Assembly: GCF_017744695.1 (NCBI RefSeq)
Contig: NZ_JAGIAS010000005.1
Span: 1-64,000, forward strand
Reading direction: 5' to 3'
DNA length: 64,000 nt
DNA from: Dyadobacter sp.
GTDB taxonomy: Bacteria; Bacteroidota; Bacteroidia; Cytophagales; Spirosomataceae
Shown here: in pieces, positions 34,458 through 43,814 of the stretch
Numbering within the stretch: the stretch's first letter is position 1
How the letters are laid out: the number at the start of each line of letters is the position of its first letter
Made by a program: the position numbers and the translations under genes
The notes under the pieces: generated by a model
Seen by the model: the letters and a program-made list of their open reading frames with translations, nothing else
What the model was told of the DNA's origin: nothing
The model's database searches: none

Positions 34458-35249
34458 GTGGCATTTTATGATTTAACAAAGTCCGAAAGAGCCGGTCGCG
34501 TAAGTGCGATCAAAGGCGAAATAAAGGCCGCATTGTTGAGCGGTAATCTCCTCAAAGTACGTCTGCACTACGCAGATGACGATACCTATATACGGAAATC
34601 TGCCTACCTGGTAACCGGGCGGCTGTATTCCGAGGACATTGCCTTGCGTCCGGCGGTCCTTTCAATGCTCTTCAAATTTATGTCTGATCCGGATTTTAAA
34701 GTCAGACAAACGGCGATCAATGCCGCCGGAGAAATAGGTAAATGGGATTTCGAAAATGTTCGGTCCTATTTCGACGAAGGATTGAAGGATCCGCACCATT
34801 CTCCAAGGAATGCCGTGATAGGCTCAGTTAAGAAAATGGGTGAAGTAAATCCGGTACCCGTCCTGGCCTGGGCCAGGGAATATCTGCATCATGAGAACAA
34901 GGAAATCCGAAGGGAAATCTGTCATGGCATTGAACTACGCGGCCGCAAGCACCCCGAAGACATTTTGCCGCTTTTGGCCGAGCTCCAACACGACCGAACC
35001 GCTCGCGTGCGCAATACGCTCGTGCATGTGATCGGGCAAATCGCCTACAAAAAGGGCTGTCTTATTAAGGTACTCGAGCTTTTGGCAAGTTGGGAGAATC
35101 GTCCGCTCGTCGATGCCGCTCTCGAAGAAATTATTGATGTGCACCATCGTTATCGTAATTTTGCAGCGCTAACGCAGGCGGAAGCAATCGACCTGATCGA
35201 TGCGCGTTATCCGGGTCGCCAGCGGAAAAGTGAGGGAATGGCACATTAA
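34458..35249 (+). CDS. HEAT-repeat protein, first of two
   Basis: 263 aa from a GTG start at 34458 (no better ATG nearby). Repeats with the HEAT spacing are clear: FMSDPDFKVRQTAINAAGEI, LHHENKEIRREICHGIELRG, and LQHDRTARVRNTLVHVIGQI. The all-helical solenoid suggests a scaffold, or, by similarity to DNA alkylation repair AlkD-like proteins, a DNA-binding role; I see no catalytic residue to decide. It is linked to the next gene (12-bp gap). A terminator lies right before its start. Confidence 0.65.
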   Translation: MAFYDLTKSERAGRVSAIKGEIKAALLSGNLLKVRLHYADDDTYIRKSAYLVTGRLYSEDIALRPAVLSMLFKFMSDPDFKVRQTAINAAGEIGKWDFENVRSYFDEGLKDPHHSPRNAVIGSVKKMGEVNPVPVLAWAREYLHHENKEIRREICHGIELRGRKHPEDILPLLAELQHDRTARVRNTLVHVIGQIAYKKGCLIKVLELLASWENRPLVDAALEEIIDVHHRYRNFAALTQAEAIDLIDARYPGRQRKSEGMAH

Positions 35250-35261
35250 ATTCAAAAGAAC

Positions 35262-35912
35262 ATGACCGTAATACCCAGACTTGCGACGTCGCTGGGCCGC
35301 CGTGATGAGGTGCCTAACCAGGAACTGGCCATTGAAATTGCCGCAAATGCCAACGGTAATGCCGTTGCCGAACTGGTCGAAAACCTGAACCATAAAAGTA
35401 AGGACATTCGTCATGACTGCATTAAGGTTCTTTATGAAATAGGCGAAAGAACGCCCTCGCTGATAGCGGCCTACGCGGATCAATTCGCTGTTTTGCTCGA
35501 CAGCAAGGATAATCGTATGCAATGGGGTGGTATGACGGCTCTGAATAGTCTTGCCCGCGAAAAACCGGAAGTGGTATTTGCCGCTATTCCTAAACTCGCG
35601 GTTGTTGCAGATAAAGGTTCGGTGATCACCCGCGATAACTTTGTCGCTATTCTCATTCAACTCAGCAGCATTCCCGCCTACGCTGATCAGACACTTCCGC
35701 TACTCAACGAACAAATGCTGAGCTGCCCCTCCAACCAGCTGCCCATGTATGCGGAAAATGCATTGCCGGTAATCGCAGGAGCGCACAAGGCAACATTCGT
35801 CAGAACGCTTACCGGTCGTTTGGGGGATTTTGAAAAAGAATCAAAACGCAAGCGGGTTGAAAAAGTGTTGAAAAGGCTTGTAGATGGGATTCTGGGGATA
35901 TCTTTGTTTTGA
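35262..35912 (+). CDS. HEAT-repeat protein, second of two
   Basis: 216 aa, also a helical solenoid with repeats such as LNHKSKDIRHDCIKVLYEIG and LDSKDNRMQWGGMTALNSLA. It lies 12 bp after the first HEAT gene in the same direction, so the two products probably pair. No signal peptide. Family not recognised beyond the fold. 35913-36185 behind it holds one small perfect palindrome (CTCTCCGGAGAG, 35950-35961) and no gene I can support. Confidence 0.65.
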   Translation: MTVIPRLATSLGRRDEVPNQELAIEIAANANGNAVAELVENLNHKSKDIRHDCIKVLYEIGERTPSLIAAYADQFAVLLDSKDNRMQWGGMTALNSLAREKPEVVFAAIPKLAVVADKGSVITRDNFVAILIQLSSIPAYADQTLPLLNEQMLSCPSNQLPMYAENALPVIAGAHKATFVRTLTGRLGDFEKESKRKRVEKVLKRLVDGILGISLF

Positions 35913-36185
35913 TTCATCCAAAACGCCTTGAATTCTCGCTCAAAGTCGTCTCTCCGGAGAGTACCATACTCTCCATATTACTCAGTTAGGTGATCGTTGA
36001 ATGCGGTCAGATACTTCGGACTTTTGTTCATTGTGATAAGCAAGTTGGTGCGGCTGGAAATAAATGTTACGGCACGCCATTTCCAAGAAAAGTTTTCATG
36101 TTGAATATTTGAAAAATCAAGCGGCTCCGATGCTATCCTCTGGCATCATTTTCGCTGGCGTTGCTCTAAACAACTAGATGCAACC

Positions 36186-36542
36186 ATGGAGCAAACAAAT
36201 AGGCATTTGGGTATGGTAGAAAGTGCGGTGACGGTATCCGCTTTTCTCAAAGCATTGAACAATGGTGACTTTAAGGAGGCGGGGGAGCTGATGGACGAAC
36301 AGGTGAAGTTCGAGGGAGTACTCGGAAGTGTAGAGGGTAGGGACGAATACGTCAGACAAATGGCGAAAATGAAGCTACGCTATGATGTGAAGAATTTGCT
36401 TTACGATGAGCATTTCGTTTCGGTTCTCTATGAGATCGACATGGGCGGTAAGAAAGTGCTCACCGCTGGCTGGTACGAAGTGCCTGACGGCAAAATCACG
36501 CACATTCGTGTGATCTTTGATCCGAGACCTGTTTTGTCTTAG
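36186..36542 (+). CDS. Nuclear transport factor 2-like (SnoaL) family protein
   Basis: 118 aa with the cone-shaped NTF2-like fold: helix TVSAFLKALNNGDFKEAGEL, then LMDEQVKFEGVLGSVEGRDE and the beta-sheet ending KITHIRVIFDPRP. Family members bind small hydrophobic ligands or act as ketosteroid-isomerase-like enzymes. No catalytic Asp pair is obvious. Convergent with the next gene. Confidence 0.7.
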   Translation: MEQTNRHLGMVESAVTVSAFLKALNNGDFKEAGELMDEQVKFEGVLGSVEGRDEYVRQMAKMKLRYDVKNLLYDEHFVSVLYEIDMGGKKVLTAGWYEVPDGKITHIRVIFDPRPVLS

Positions 36543-36554
36543 GTACCCAAGGAC

Positions 36555-36893
36555 TTATGGTTTCTTAATGACAGTCTTTTTGCGCTTTACCGTGTAGGAG
36601 GTGGCGGTGTCGGCCTGGGGCCGGCCGGTGCTACTGCGATTGCCGTCAATGCTGCCGGATGAATTGATGGTGCCATTATCATTCAGTATCGGGCCCGTTT
36701 CCGCGTTGGCCGAATCTTTCAGAATAGCATTCAGATCGGACGAATCGGCAGTTTTTATTTGGTGTCTTTTCGATTTGCGCTGATATTTCTGCCCATGTCT
36801 TGAAGATCGTGTCGATGCGTCGTCAGATTGTGCGAACCCCCAGGCCGGAACAGTCAACAAAAGGGCCAGTAAGAGTGTTTTAGGCAGTTTCAT
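36555..36893 (-). CDS. Small secreted protein, hypothetical
   Basis: 112 aa. A signal peptide (MKLPKTLLLALLLTVPAWGFA) is followed by a basic, Ser/Lys/Arg-rich low-complexity stretch (SSRHGQKYQRKSKRHQIKT). The tail KRKKTVIKKP is again strongly basic. No recognised domain. It converges with the NTF2-like gene 12 bp away. Confidence 0.55.
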   Translation of the reverse strand: MKLPKTLLLALLLTVPAWGFAQSDDASTRSSRHGQKYQRKSKRHQIKTADSSDLNAILKDSANAETGPILNDNGTINSSGSIDGNRSSTGRPQADTATSYTVKRKKTVIKKP

Positions 36894-36960
36894 AGGAAGA
36901 GTGTCTTTTCGTTTGATGATTTGACTTCCTCTTCAAATACTGTTCCAGAACCATCAAAAC

Positions 36961-37827
36961 CTACGCCGCCCCTGCTGCCCGGTACTTGCGGCGGAATTCG
37001 CCCAAACTCATTCCCTTACTCTTTTTGAAGAACCGGTTGAGATGACTTTCGTCGGTGAATGACAGTTCGGATGCGATTTCGTTCATGCGCATGTCGCTGT
37101 GTAGTAATCTGGTCTCGACCAGTTTCAACCGTGAATTGACGATGTATTCCTGCATCGTCTCATTGGTGTGTTTCTTGAAATACCTTCCCAGATAGGATTC
37201 CGATATGCCAAAGTGGCTGCTGATGCGCGCCGCCTTGATCTTTTCGGGGTGATAAATGTTGGCCTGGATGTATTGCAGGATGTCGATCGCCTTTTCTTCG
37301 GTGCATTCGGTGATCTTTTCGGGCAGGTACATGGCAATATTGCGGGCAACGAGGATGATCATCGTGTTGACGTATTGCCTGATAAGCTCCTGGTTGTACA
37401 TGTCACGGTTGACGTACTCGCGGATAATCGCTTCTACGAGCGGTTTTACAATGCGCTTGTCGGTCTGATTTTTGAGAATGCAGCCGGGCTGGTGGCTCGC
37501 ATTTTGCAAAATAAATTCCAGCCTTTGCAGCAGATCCTCCCTTTGTGATGCGCTCACGAGCGACGTGTTCCGTTTGATATACACATCATTGAAGCGGATG
37601 AAAACAAACTTCGTGGTCGTCTCGATGTCGAAGGAATGGGTGTCCTCGGGTGTGAGCAAAAACATATGGCCGGCATTGTACCGGAAAGTGTGCTGGTTGA
37701 TCTCCTGTACCCCGGTACCTTCCAGAATGTAGATCAGCTCGAAAAAGTTGTGCTGGTGCGTCGGTTTGGGACATTCGTCGAGCTCCTTGTAAATGATTTC
37801 GAAGGGTTCGTGCAGGTTTTCTTTCAT
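36961..37827 (-). CDS. AraC family transcriptional regulator
   Basis: 288 aa. The N-terminal cupin sensing domain has HQHNFFELIYILEGTGVQ and GHMFLLTPEDTHSF. The C-terminal double HTH (about 185-285) has SHFGISESYLGRYFKKHTNE and ELSFTDESHLNRFFKKSKG. It is divergent from the MDR oxidoreductase gene across 98 bp and is a likely regulator of it, because AraC regulators often control their neighbour. The effector is unknown. Confidence 0.9.
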   Translation of the reverse strand: MKENLHEPFEIIYKELDECPKPTHQHNFFELIYILEGTGVQEINQHTFRYNAGHMFLLTPEDTHSFDIETTTKFVFIRFNDVYIKRNTSLVSASQREDLLQRLEFILQNASHQPGCILKNQTDKRIVKPLVEAIIREYVNRDMYNQELIRQYVNTMIILVARNIAMYLPEKITECTEEKAIDILQYIQANIYHPEKIKAARISSHFGISESYLGRYFKKHTNETMQEYIVNSRLKLVETRLLHSDMRMNEIASELSFTDESHLNRFFKKSKGMSLGEFRRKYRAAGAA

Positions 37828-37925
37828 GATGCAAGAAGTGTACCGAATTTTGGAAAAATTATACTGTAAATGTACTTATAAATCGGTACAAATTTGCATT
37901 ATTAAACACAAAACCATTTTAGGAC

Positions 37926-38927
37926 ATGAAAGCAACATTTTTGACCGATACCAATGCCCCGCTCACGATCAAAGAAGTGGAAACGCCTGCGCCTGGCGAA
38001 AATCAGGTGCTGGTCAAACTGGCCTATTCTGCACTGAACCACCGCGATGTGTGGATCCAGAAAGGGCAATATGCCGGCCCCAAAACGGGGCTTATACTGG
38101 GTTCCGACGGCTTTGGCACGGTTGTGGGAGTGGGCACGAATGCGGATCCCGCATGGATCGGGAAAGCGGTAATCATTAACCCAAGCCATGATTGGGGTGA
38201 TAATCCGGCTGCATTTGGCGACGACTTCAAAATCCTGGGTAACCCCGAGCCGGGTACTTTTGCCGAGTACATTGCAGTAGATGTAAAATACATTCACGAG
38301 AAACCGGCGCACCTTACCGACGTAGAGGCAGCAGCGTTGCCTTTGGCCGGCATTACTACCTATCGCGCATTGTTTACGCGGGCGGCCCTGAAACCGGGCG
38401 AGCAGGTGTTGATTACCGGTATAGGTGCGGGTACCGCTTTGCTGGCCCTGCAATATGCGATCGCAGCCGGCGCCAAAGTATATGTTACTTCCGGCTCGCA
38501 GGACAAGATCGAAAAAGCCAAAGCGCTGGGTGCAATCGATGGTTTTAACTACAAAGAAGAAAACTGGTTCCAGAAAGCGAAAGAAGCAACAGGCGGATTC
38601 GATGTCGTGCTGGACAGCGCCTCGGGCAAAGGATTCGGCAATCTGATCGAAACCGCGAAACCCGGCGGTAGGGTCGTGTTCTTCGGCGGCACCGACGGCC
38701 CGATCGGGAATATTATCCCTAATAAAGTGTATTGGAGAAACCTTTCGATCCTCGGCACGACGATGGGGACTTTACAGGAATTCCGCGATATGCTCGCATT
38801 TACGTCGGAGCACCAAATCAAACCCATTGTAGACAAAGTCTATCCCTCATTGTCGGACGCGCAGCAGGCCTTCGATTATATGCACGAAGGCAAGCAGTTT
38901 GGTAAAATTGTGCTGACAAACAGATAG
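37926..38927 (+). CDS. Zinc-independent MDR oxidoreductase (quinone oxidoreductase type)
   Basis: 333 aa of the medium-chain dehydrogenase/reductase family. It begins MKATFLTDTNAPLTIKEVE, with the GroES-like domain (SALNHRDVWIQKG), then the Rossmann fold LITGIGAGTALLALQYA and FDVVLDSASGKGF. The zinc-ligand cysteines of alcohol dehydrogenases are missing, so it matches NAD(P)H quinone or enoyl reductase members. It is divergent from, and perhaps controlled by, the AraC gene. A hairpin terminator follows 26 bp on. Confidence 0.85.
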   Translation: MKATFLTDTNAPLTIKEVETPAPGENQVLVKLAYSALNHRDVWIQKGQYAGPKTGLILGSDGFGTVVGVGTNADPAWIGKAVIINPSHDWGDNPAAFGDDFKILGNPEPGTFAEYIAVDVKYIHEKPAHLTDVEAAALPLAGITTYRALFTRAALKPGEQVLITGIGAGTALLALQYAIAAGAKVYVTSGSQDKIEKAKALGAIDGFNYKEENWFQKAKEATGGFDVVLDSASGKGFGNLIETAKPGGRVVFFGGTDGPIGNIIPNKVYWRNLSILGTTMGTLQEFRDMLAFTSEHQIKPIVDKVYPSLSDAQQAFDYMHEGKQFGKIVLTNR

Positions 38928-38952
38928 GGGGAAAGGAGGAAGAGAAAAGACA

Positions 38953-39029
38953 GTCATGTGTAGTCAGGTGTTGTGTAATGCTATTGCTTTTGATTGCTTA
39001 GAATAACACAAGACCTGACCACACATGAC
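38953..39029. terminator. Long hairpin of the GTCAGG repeat family between convergent genes
   Basis: GTCATGTGTAGTCAGGTGTT (38953-38972, continuing to 38976) pairs with the strand at 39005-39029 over about 24 bp with few mismatches. It lies between converging stops and probably ends transcription from both sides. Its arms reuse the GTCAGGTGTT unit of the array at 21670-21887, so the two are related repeats. Confidence 0.6.
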
Positions 39030-39070
39030 CAAATCTGACTAAACTTCCTTTCCTTCCTTTTCCTTTCGAT

Positions 39071-40204
39071 TCATTCAACAGTAATCCCGTTCATGTCTTC
39101 GAGGCGGGCTATTAATGCCCAACCGTAAAAATCATTGGCCAGTGCTACCATCAGTTCGTTTTTACCTGCTTTGAAGGGTATCACAAATGACGTGTTTTCA
39201 ATAGAGCATCTGCCCGCGGGCTCTTTCATAATGGGTGAGGCAAAAGTGTTTTTGTCGACATACAAATAACGGCCGTTCAGGAATACCCAAACATCGTCGC
39301 TGAAACCCATTGCCACTTTCTTCTTCTGGTCGGTTTTGGAGTTGATATTGACCTTCATCCACACGATCCGGCGTTCCTTGCTCATCCCGAATTGACGCGT
39401 GAGGTTTATCATTCCCCTTCTTTCCGCCCAGATCGTCTCCCACATCGTTTCGGGTTTGGGCGCAGAGTCCAGGCTGAAATCTACGTTTTTGGGTAGCGTT
39501 ACTGGTTCGCTGACCTGCCATTTGCGCAAATAGCGCGGGTCATGTGCAACCGGGTCTATGCCTTCGTAAGCGGGAAGGCCTTCCGTCTGACCGGGCTTGA
39601 TTACCAGATTTGAGACAATTCCTTCTCCTTCAAATGCGAGAGTGCCTTCGGTTACATTACCTTCCATTCTCGGAACTTCCATCGCAGGCCGCTGCATGTC
39701 GTTCACAAATACCCGCAACTGGTACCCCGAGGCGATCAGCTTGATGCGGTTCCAGCTTTTGTTCTGGAAATTGGCCTTTCCCTGGTATTGCGGCAGCAGG
39801 TCCCACAGATTGACCCCGTCAATGGCCGGCGCATACTGCACGGCTTCGATACCCGTTGAATCGCCCGCAAGCTGCGTACGGAAGTAGAAGAGCTCCGTTT
39901 CCTTGCCGTCCTTGTACCTGAAATAGAAGGAGGAAAACCGTTGATCAGTGGGGATGTAGTCGAATTCGATGGTACCGTTTGAAAACGTCGTGTTTTTCAA
40001 CACGACCTGGCCGGGCTTGGGAAGCACTTTCAGCACCGGACGACCGTCGTGGGTCGTGAATTCGGCATTGGCGCCCGGAGCATCCCAGTTTTCGGTGGTG
40101 AGAGCTACCCAGGTATTGGGATCTTTTTCGGCGGTTTTGACTTTCTTTTGACTAAATGCAGTGAAAGTAATGCCGCAGAGTGCAACTAGAATTAATTTTT
40201 TCAT
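39071..40204 (-). CDS. Secreted protein with DUF1080/concanavalin-like glycan-binding domain
   Basis: 377 aa with a signal peptide (MKKLILVALCGITFTAFSQ). The middle of the protein (GTIEFDYIPTDQRFSSFYF and then WNRIKLIASGYQLRVFVNDM) has the jelly-roll typical of DUF1080/3-keto-disaccharide hydrolase-like and GH16-related binding domains. The C-terminal part (KVNINSKTDQKKKVAMGFSD) is another beta-sandwich. No catalytic acid is evident. It follows, after 29 bp, the parallel beta-helix gene on the same strand, so the two may work on the same polysaccharide. Confidence 0.65.
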   Translation of the reverse strand: MKKLILVALCGITFTAFSQKKVKTAEKDPNTWVALTTENWDAPGANAEFTTHDGRPVLKVLPKPGQVVLKNTTFSNGTIEFDYIPTDQRFSSFYFRYKDGKETELFYFRTQLAGDSTGIEAVQYAPAIDGVNLWDLLPQYQGKANFQNKSWNRIKLIASGYQLRVFVNDMQRPAMEVPRMEGNVTEGTLAFEGEGIVSNLVIKPGQTEGLPAYEGIDPVAHDPRYLRKWQVSEPVTLPKNVDFSLDSAPKPETMWETIWAERRGMINLTRQFGMSKERRIVWMKVNINSKTDQKKKVAMGFSDDVWVFLNGRYLYVDKNTFASPIMKEPAGRCSIENTSFVIPFKAGKNELMVALANDFYGWALIARLEDMNGITVE

Positions 40205-40233
40205 GGCTAATAATGCAAACGTGATAAAATGAG

Positions 40234-41250
40234 CTACTTTTTGAAAATACCGGCATTGAGCTCTTTTCCGGATGAATTAGGAAGGGGATTGAGATAGTCG
40301 TGCGGTAAACCTTTGGTCGCCACTTCGCTGAGCAGCAGCTTGCCTGTGCGTGAAACGTGTTCTTCGGAATGCGCGTTTCGATCTGTCGGGATCGCCCCGT
40401 TTTGACCATAGTAGCCCATTTCATGCCGCATTCCGGTAAAAAGACAGTTTTTGAATGGGTATTTCGGATACGTTTTTTCTGCGCGGAGCAACAGATATTC
40501 CGAGTCGGCCACAATGTTATTTTCGAATATAAATGGCTCGTGAAAAGTCCCAAACCACACAGCCGATTCATAGGAGCCGACAATCACCGAGTTTTTAAGT
40601 GAAAAATCCCTGATGGCCATAAAAAGGAGCAGCGCATTTTTGGTACCATAGAAAATGCAATGGTCGACGTGGATGCCTGCACCGTGTGCCCAGATGCTTC
40701 CCTGAATAGGTGCGGAGTTACGCTCTCCGATGAAATAGCATTGCGAAACGTCCAGCCCGGTTAAAGTAGAATCCTTGCGGTTTACAGGATAATAGTACTG
40801 TACTTCCGGATTGCCGTTGCCGATAAACTTGAGTCCGCGAATGCGTACATGATCGGCCGCTATCAACAAACCGACGGCGTGCTGGAACTGCGTTTTGCTG
40901 TTGTTGGCCGATACCGATTGGATCACCGGCATTTGTGCAGGCTTCCAATCTGCGTCATCGGGCATGGAAGCCGCTTCGATGGTGAGCCACGCCTCTTCGG
41001 TATTGCGCTTGTCGATCACCACCTGGTCCTTTAAGGTATAAAGCCCGGGCGCGACTTTGATGGTAACGCTTTCACCCGGTTTGAATGCCCTGGCCAATTC
41101 GATGGCCCGCTGCAACGTTGCCACCGGCGTTTCGACTTTCCCATTAGCCGCATCGTTGCCCACAGCCGCATTGACATGAACTATTTGCGCTTGAAGCGGA
41201 CGGAACACGAGCAATAATATAATGGACAATAAATAGCTTAATTTGTACAT
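40234..41250 (-). CDS. Secreted right-handed parallel beta-helix protein (DUF1565-like)
   Basis: 338 aa with signal peptide and the opening HVNAAVGNDAANGKVETPVA typical of DUF1565 domains. Repeating strands follow (VRIRGLKFIGNGN, IHVDHCIFYG, FSLKNSVIVG, FIFENNIVAD), forming a pectate-lyase-like solenoid. Such proteins bind or cleave acidic polysaccharides, but I see no conserved catalytic Arg/Asp set. It is probably in a transcript with the next gene, and divergent from 41390 across 139 bp. Confidence 0.75.
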   Translation of the reverse strand: MYKLSYLLSIILLLVFRPLQAQIVHVNAAVGNDAANGKVETPVATLQRAIELARAFKPGESVTIKVAPGLYTLKDQVVIDKRNTEEAWLTIEAASMPDDADWKPAQMPVIQSVSANNSKTQFQHAVGLLIAADHVRIRGLKFIGNGNPEVQYYYPVNRKDSTLTGLDVSQCYFIGERNSAPIQGSIWAHGAGIHVDHCIFYGTKNALLLFMAIRDFSLKNSVIVGSYESAVWFGTFHEPFIFENNIVADSEYLLLRAEKTYPKYPFKNCLFTGMRHEMGYYGQNGAIPTDRNAHSEEHVSRTGKLLLSEVATKGLPHDYLNPLPNSSGKELNAGIFKK

Positions 41251-41389
41251 CTTTTAAATATTTGTTAGTCGTTTCGAGTACGCGGCCGGCCGGCTGGTTG
41301 CTTTGTTGGTTCAAACATAATGAGGCCGCCGGTAACGTCGTTTTCAAGTTCTGTTCAAGTTTTGTCAAGTTTTATCATGCTCATCCACA

Positions 41390-42655
41390 ATGGTTTCTGA
41401 AATAAATGAATTGCAGCGTTGTAAGGCGGTCATCGAAGATAAGTTGGGCTGGGGCCCGGCTGACGGCTGGCAGACCGTCGATTTCGAGAACCTGAGTGAA
41501 CTGATACTGAACCAAACCGGCGTGTCGCTCAGTACGAGCACACTTCGGCGCATTTGGGGGAGAACTGAATATAACCACTTGCCAAGCGGAACTACGCTGA
41601 ACACCCTCGCGCGTTTTGCGGGCTCGGGTGACTGGCGCACATTTGTAAAACAAAACAGGGATGTCATTCCGGAGCCAGCCGGGGAGATACCCCAGGCCGC
41701 TACCGCGCAAAAAGGGGACGGCTGGAAGAAACTCGCCTGGATTGCGACTGCGGTTGTGGTAGTAGTTCTTGCCAGTATGCTTGCATTCGATAAAGGAGAG
41801 CCGCAGCTGGAAAAAAGTGCTTATTCTTTTGAAAGCCGCCCGGTAACACGCGGGATCCCCAATTCTGTCATATTTACTTATGACGCGTCGGCTTCACCGA
41901 CGGATTCTGTATTTATCCAGCAATCCTGGGACGATAGCCGGCGTGTTCTTGTCGACAAAAATCTTCATAAGCACACTTCGGTATATTATGAGCCTGGGAG
42001 CTATAAGGCCAAGTTATTAATCGGAGATCAGATTGTGCAGGAACATAAGCTCCTCGTCGGCACCGACGGCTGGTCTGGTTTGATTGACCGGCCCAAAATG
42101 CCGGTTTATCTGAAAAAGGAAGAATTTCTGCATACTGACGGCATCGGAACCAGTACGACAACCATTGAACAGAAGAACATCGCTTTGCAACCCGAGCCAC
42201 CCATAATCAAGTATTTCAACGTCGGCAACTTCGAACCAGTCGCGCTGGGCGATTTTTCATTTTCGACTGAAATTAAAAATGAATACAACGAGGGGGCAGC
42301 GACGTGCCAGTTTACCTATATTTCCTTACTCACCGATGATGCGCCCATTCTGATACCATTATCGGCGAAAGGGTGTGTTTCGGAACTTAATATGATGAGC
42401 GTGGACAACTTCGTGTCGGGCAAAAAGGCCGACCTCTCGGCATTGGGAGTTGATTTTTCGGATTGGGTACAGGTGTCGTGTGCGGCTTCCGGCGGAAAAA
42501 TCCGCTATTCAATTAACGGTCGGCAGGCTTTTGAATTTCCTGTGCCTAACCGCCCGATCAGGATTGTGGGCCTGGCATTTGGTTTCCGTGGCACGGGCTC
42601 TCTTCGGAATGTCAGCCTGCACTCGGCAGGTAAGCCGGTTTTTGAAGCATTGTAA
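41390..42655 (+). CDS. Membrane protein with N-terminal HTH-like module and C-terminal beta domain
   Basis: 421 aa. Residues 1-90 (VSLSTSTLRRIWGR, SGTTLNTLARFAG, DWRTFVKQN) match a Bacteroidota module that looks like a small DNA-binding domain. A TM helix (about 115-133) follows, then an extracytoplasmic part with a galactose-binding or concanavalin-like fold. A DNA-binding-like module on the cytoplasmic side of a one-pass protein suggests signalling through the membrane, but the ligand is unknown. It converges with the T9SS gene downstream. Confidence 0.6.
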   Translation: MVSEINELQRCKAVIEDKLGWGPADGWQTVDFENLSELILNQTGVSLSTSTLRRIWGRTEYNHLPSGTTLNTLARFAGSGDWRTFVKQNRDVIPEPAGEIPQAATAQKGDGWKKLAWIATAVVVVVLASMLAFDKGEPQLEKSAYSFESRPVTRGIPNSVIFTYDASASPTDSVFIQQSWDDSRRVLVDKNLHKHTSVYYEPGSYKAKLLIGDQIVQEHKLLVGTDGWSGLIDRPKMPVYLKKEEFLHTDGIGTSTTTIEQKNIALQPEPPIIKYFNVGNFEPVALGDFSFSTEIKNEYNEGAATCQFTYISLLTDDAPILIPLSAKGCVSELNMMSVDNFVSGKKADLSALGVDFSDWVQVSCAASGGKIRYSINGRQAFEFPVPNRPIRIVGLAFGFRGTGSLRNVSLHSAGKPVFEAL

Positions 42656-42663
42656 AAATCAAA

Positions 42664-42683
42664 GCCCCGGCATGAGCCAGGGC
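42664..42683. terminator. Bidirectional hairpin between converging stops
   Basis: GCCCCGGC (42664-42671) faces GCCAGGGC (42676-42683), an 8-bp stem with one mismatch and a 4-base loop, between the stops at 42655 and 42689. No T-run follows on either side, so it is a weak terminator call. Confidence 0.4.
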
Positions 42684-42688
42684 CCGAT

Positions 42689-43780
42689 TTAATTATGCAT
42701 CAACTTGAATATTTTGACTGCTCCATCGGCCTGCTCGAAATGAATGTAATACATCCCGGTCGGGAATTGTTTCATACTGATCGTAAACGAAGGCGAGGTG
42801 ACCTGCCGTGAGAGCCTCACAATTCCTGAGTGGCTGATCAGCCTAACGTTGTTTACCTTATGGTTACGGATGACAATGCGTAACAGATCGTCGACCGGGT
42901 TAGGGTAGACTTCCGCCCAGGAAAATTCCGGGAAGCTTATCGAACGGATACCGCTGAATGTAAAGCTGCTGTCAGCATCGACCATTTTTAGCCGGTAGTA
43001 ATTCAATCCCGGCTCAGGAATGCTGTCGATGAACGTGTAGTTCCGCGCAGTGTTACTTTCAAATGCTGCTTCTACACTGCCAACCACACGCCAGTCACGG
43101 GCATCAGTGCTCCGCTGAACATCGAAACGGGCGCTGTTAATCTCTTCGGTGGTCCGCCATTCGAGCGAGGCGACGGCCTCTCTTTTCTGCACCTCGAAGT
43201 ACGCCATTTTAACGGGCAATGGGTCGGAAACGATGTCGATTTTAACTTGCGCGACGTTCGAGCGCTGCCCGGCCTGGTCGCTGACCGAATAGCTGATCGT
43301 CACCTGACCTTTAAAGTCACGATCCGGGGTATACGTTATCAGGCCATTTGCACTTACCGCACTGCCCGAAACCGGGCCCTGCACAACCGCGAGCGAGGCC
43401 GGATTGAACACCGTGCATTCGGAAAGGTCGTTTTTCAGCACATCAATCACCACTGCCGTATTGACTTTTCCCGTCGCGATATCATCGACTGCCGAGGGTT
43501 TTTGATGTTTGACTACGATATAAACCGACTCCCCGGATTCGCAGCCATCGGCATTGACGCCCACTGCTTTGTAGGTGCCTTCATCTTTCACCAGCAGTTC
43601 GGCCGCGGATGTCCCCGAAATCACCTGATTGTCCAGAAACCATTCGTAACGCACCGCGCCGGTAGATTCGGCCCTGATCCGTAACGTGGCATCCTTGCAC
43701 ATGAATACTTCCCTGATCTGGCTTTGCGCAGAGGCCCAGCCGGATACGAGAAGCATCCATATGACAAAGTAGTAGCGCAT
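42689..43780 (-). CDS. Secreted Ig/cadherin-like protein with T9SS sorting domain
   Basis: 363 aa from ATG 43780, giving a signal peptide (MRYYFVIWMLLVSGWASAQ). It holds an Ig-like domain, a cadherin or tandem-95 style repeat (PSAVDDIATGKVNTAVVIDV), a fibronectin-like segment and a type IX secretion C-terminal domain (EVYPNPVDDLLRIVI, ending FKLMHN). It is the last of three linked genes on this strand. It should be carried to the surface by the T9SS. Adhesion or matrix role is inference. Confidence 0.8.
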   Translation of the reverse strand: MRYYFVIWMLLVSGWASAQSQIREVFMCKDATLRIRAESTGAVRYEWFLDNQVISGTSAAELLVKDEGTYKAVGVNADGCESGESVYIVVKHQKPSAVDDIATGKVNTAVVIDVLKNDLSECTVFNPASLAVVQGPVSGSAVSANGLITYTPDRDFKGQVTISYSVSDQAGQRSNVAQVKIDIVSDPLPVKMAYFEVQKREAVASLEWRTTEEINSARFDVQRSTDARDWRVVGSVEAAFESNTARNYTFIDSIPEPGLNYYRLKMVDADSSFTFSGIRSISFPEFSWAEVYPNPVDDLLRIVIRNHKVNNVRLISHSGIVRLSRQVTSPSFTISMKQFPTGMYYIHFEQADGAVKIFKLMHN

Positions 43781-43814
43781 ATCTGCCGCGTTTCGCTTTT
43801 TGGGGTTAACCAAA

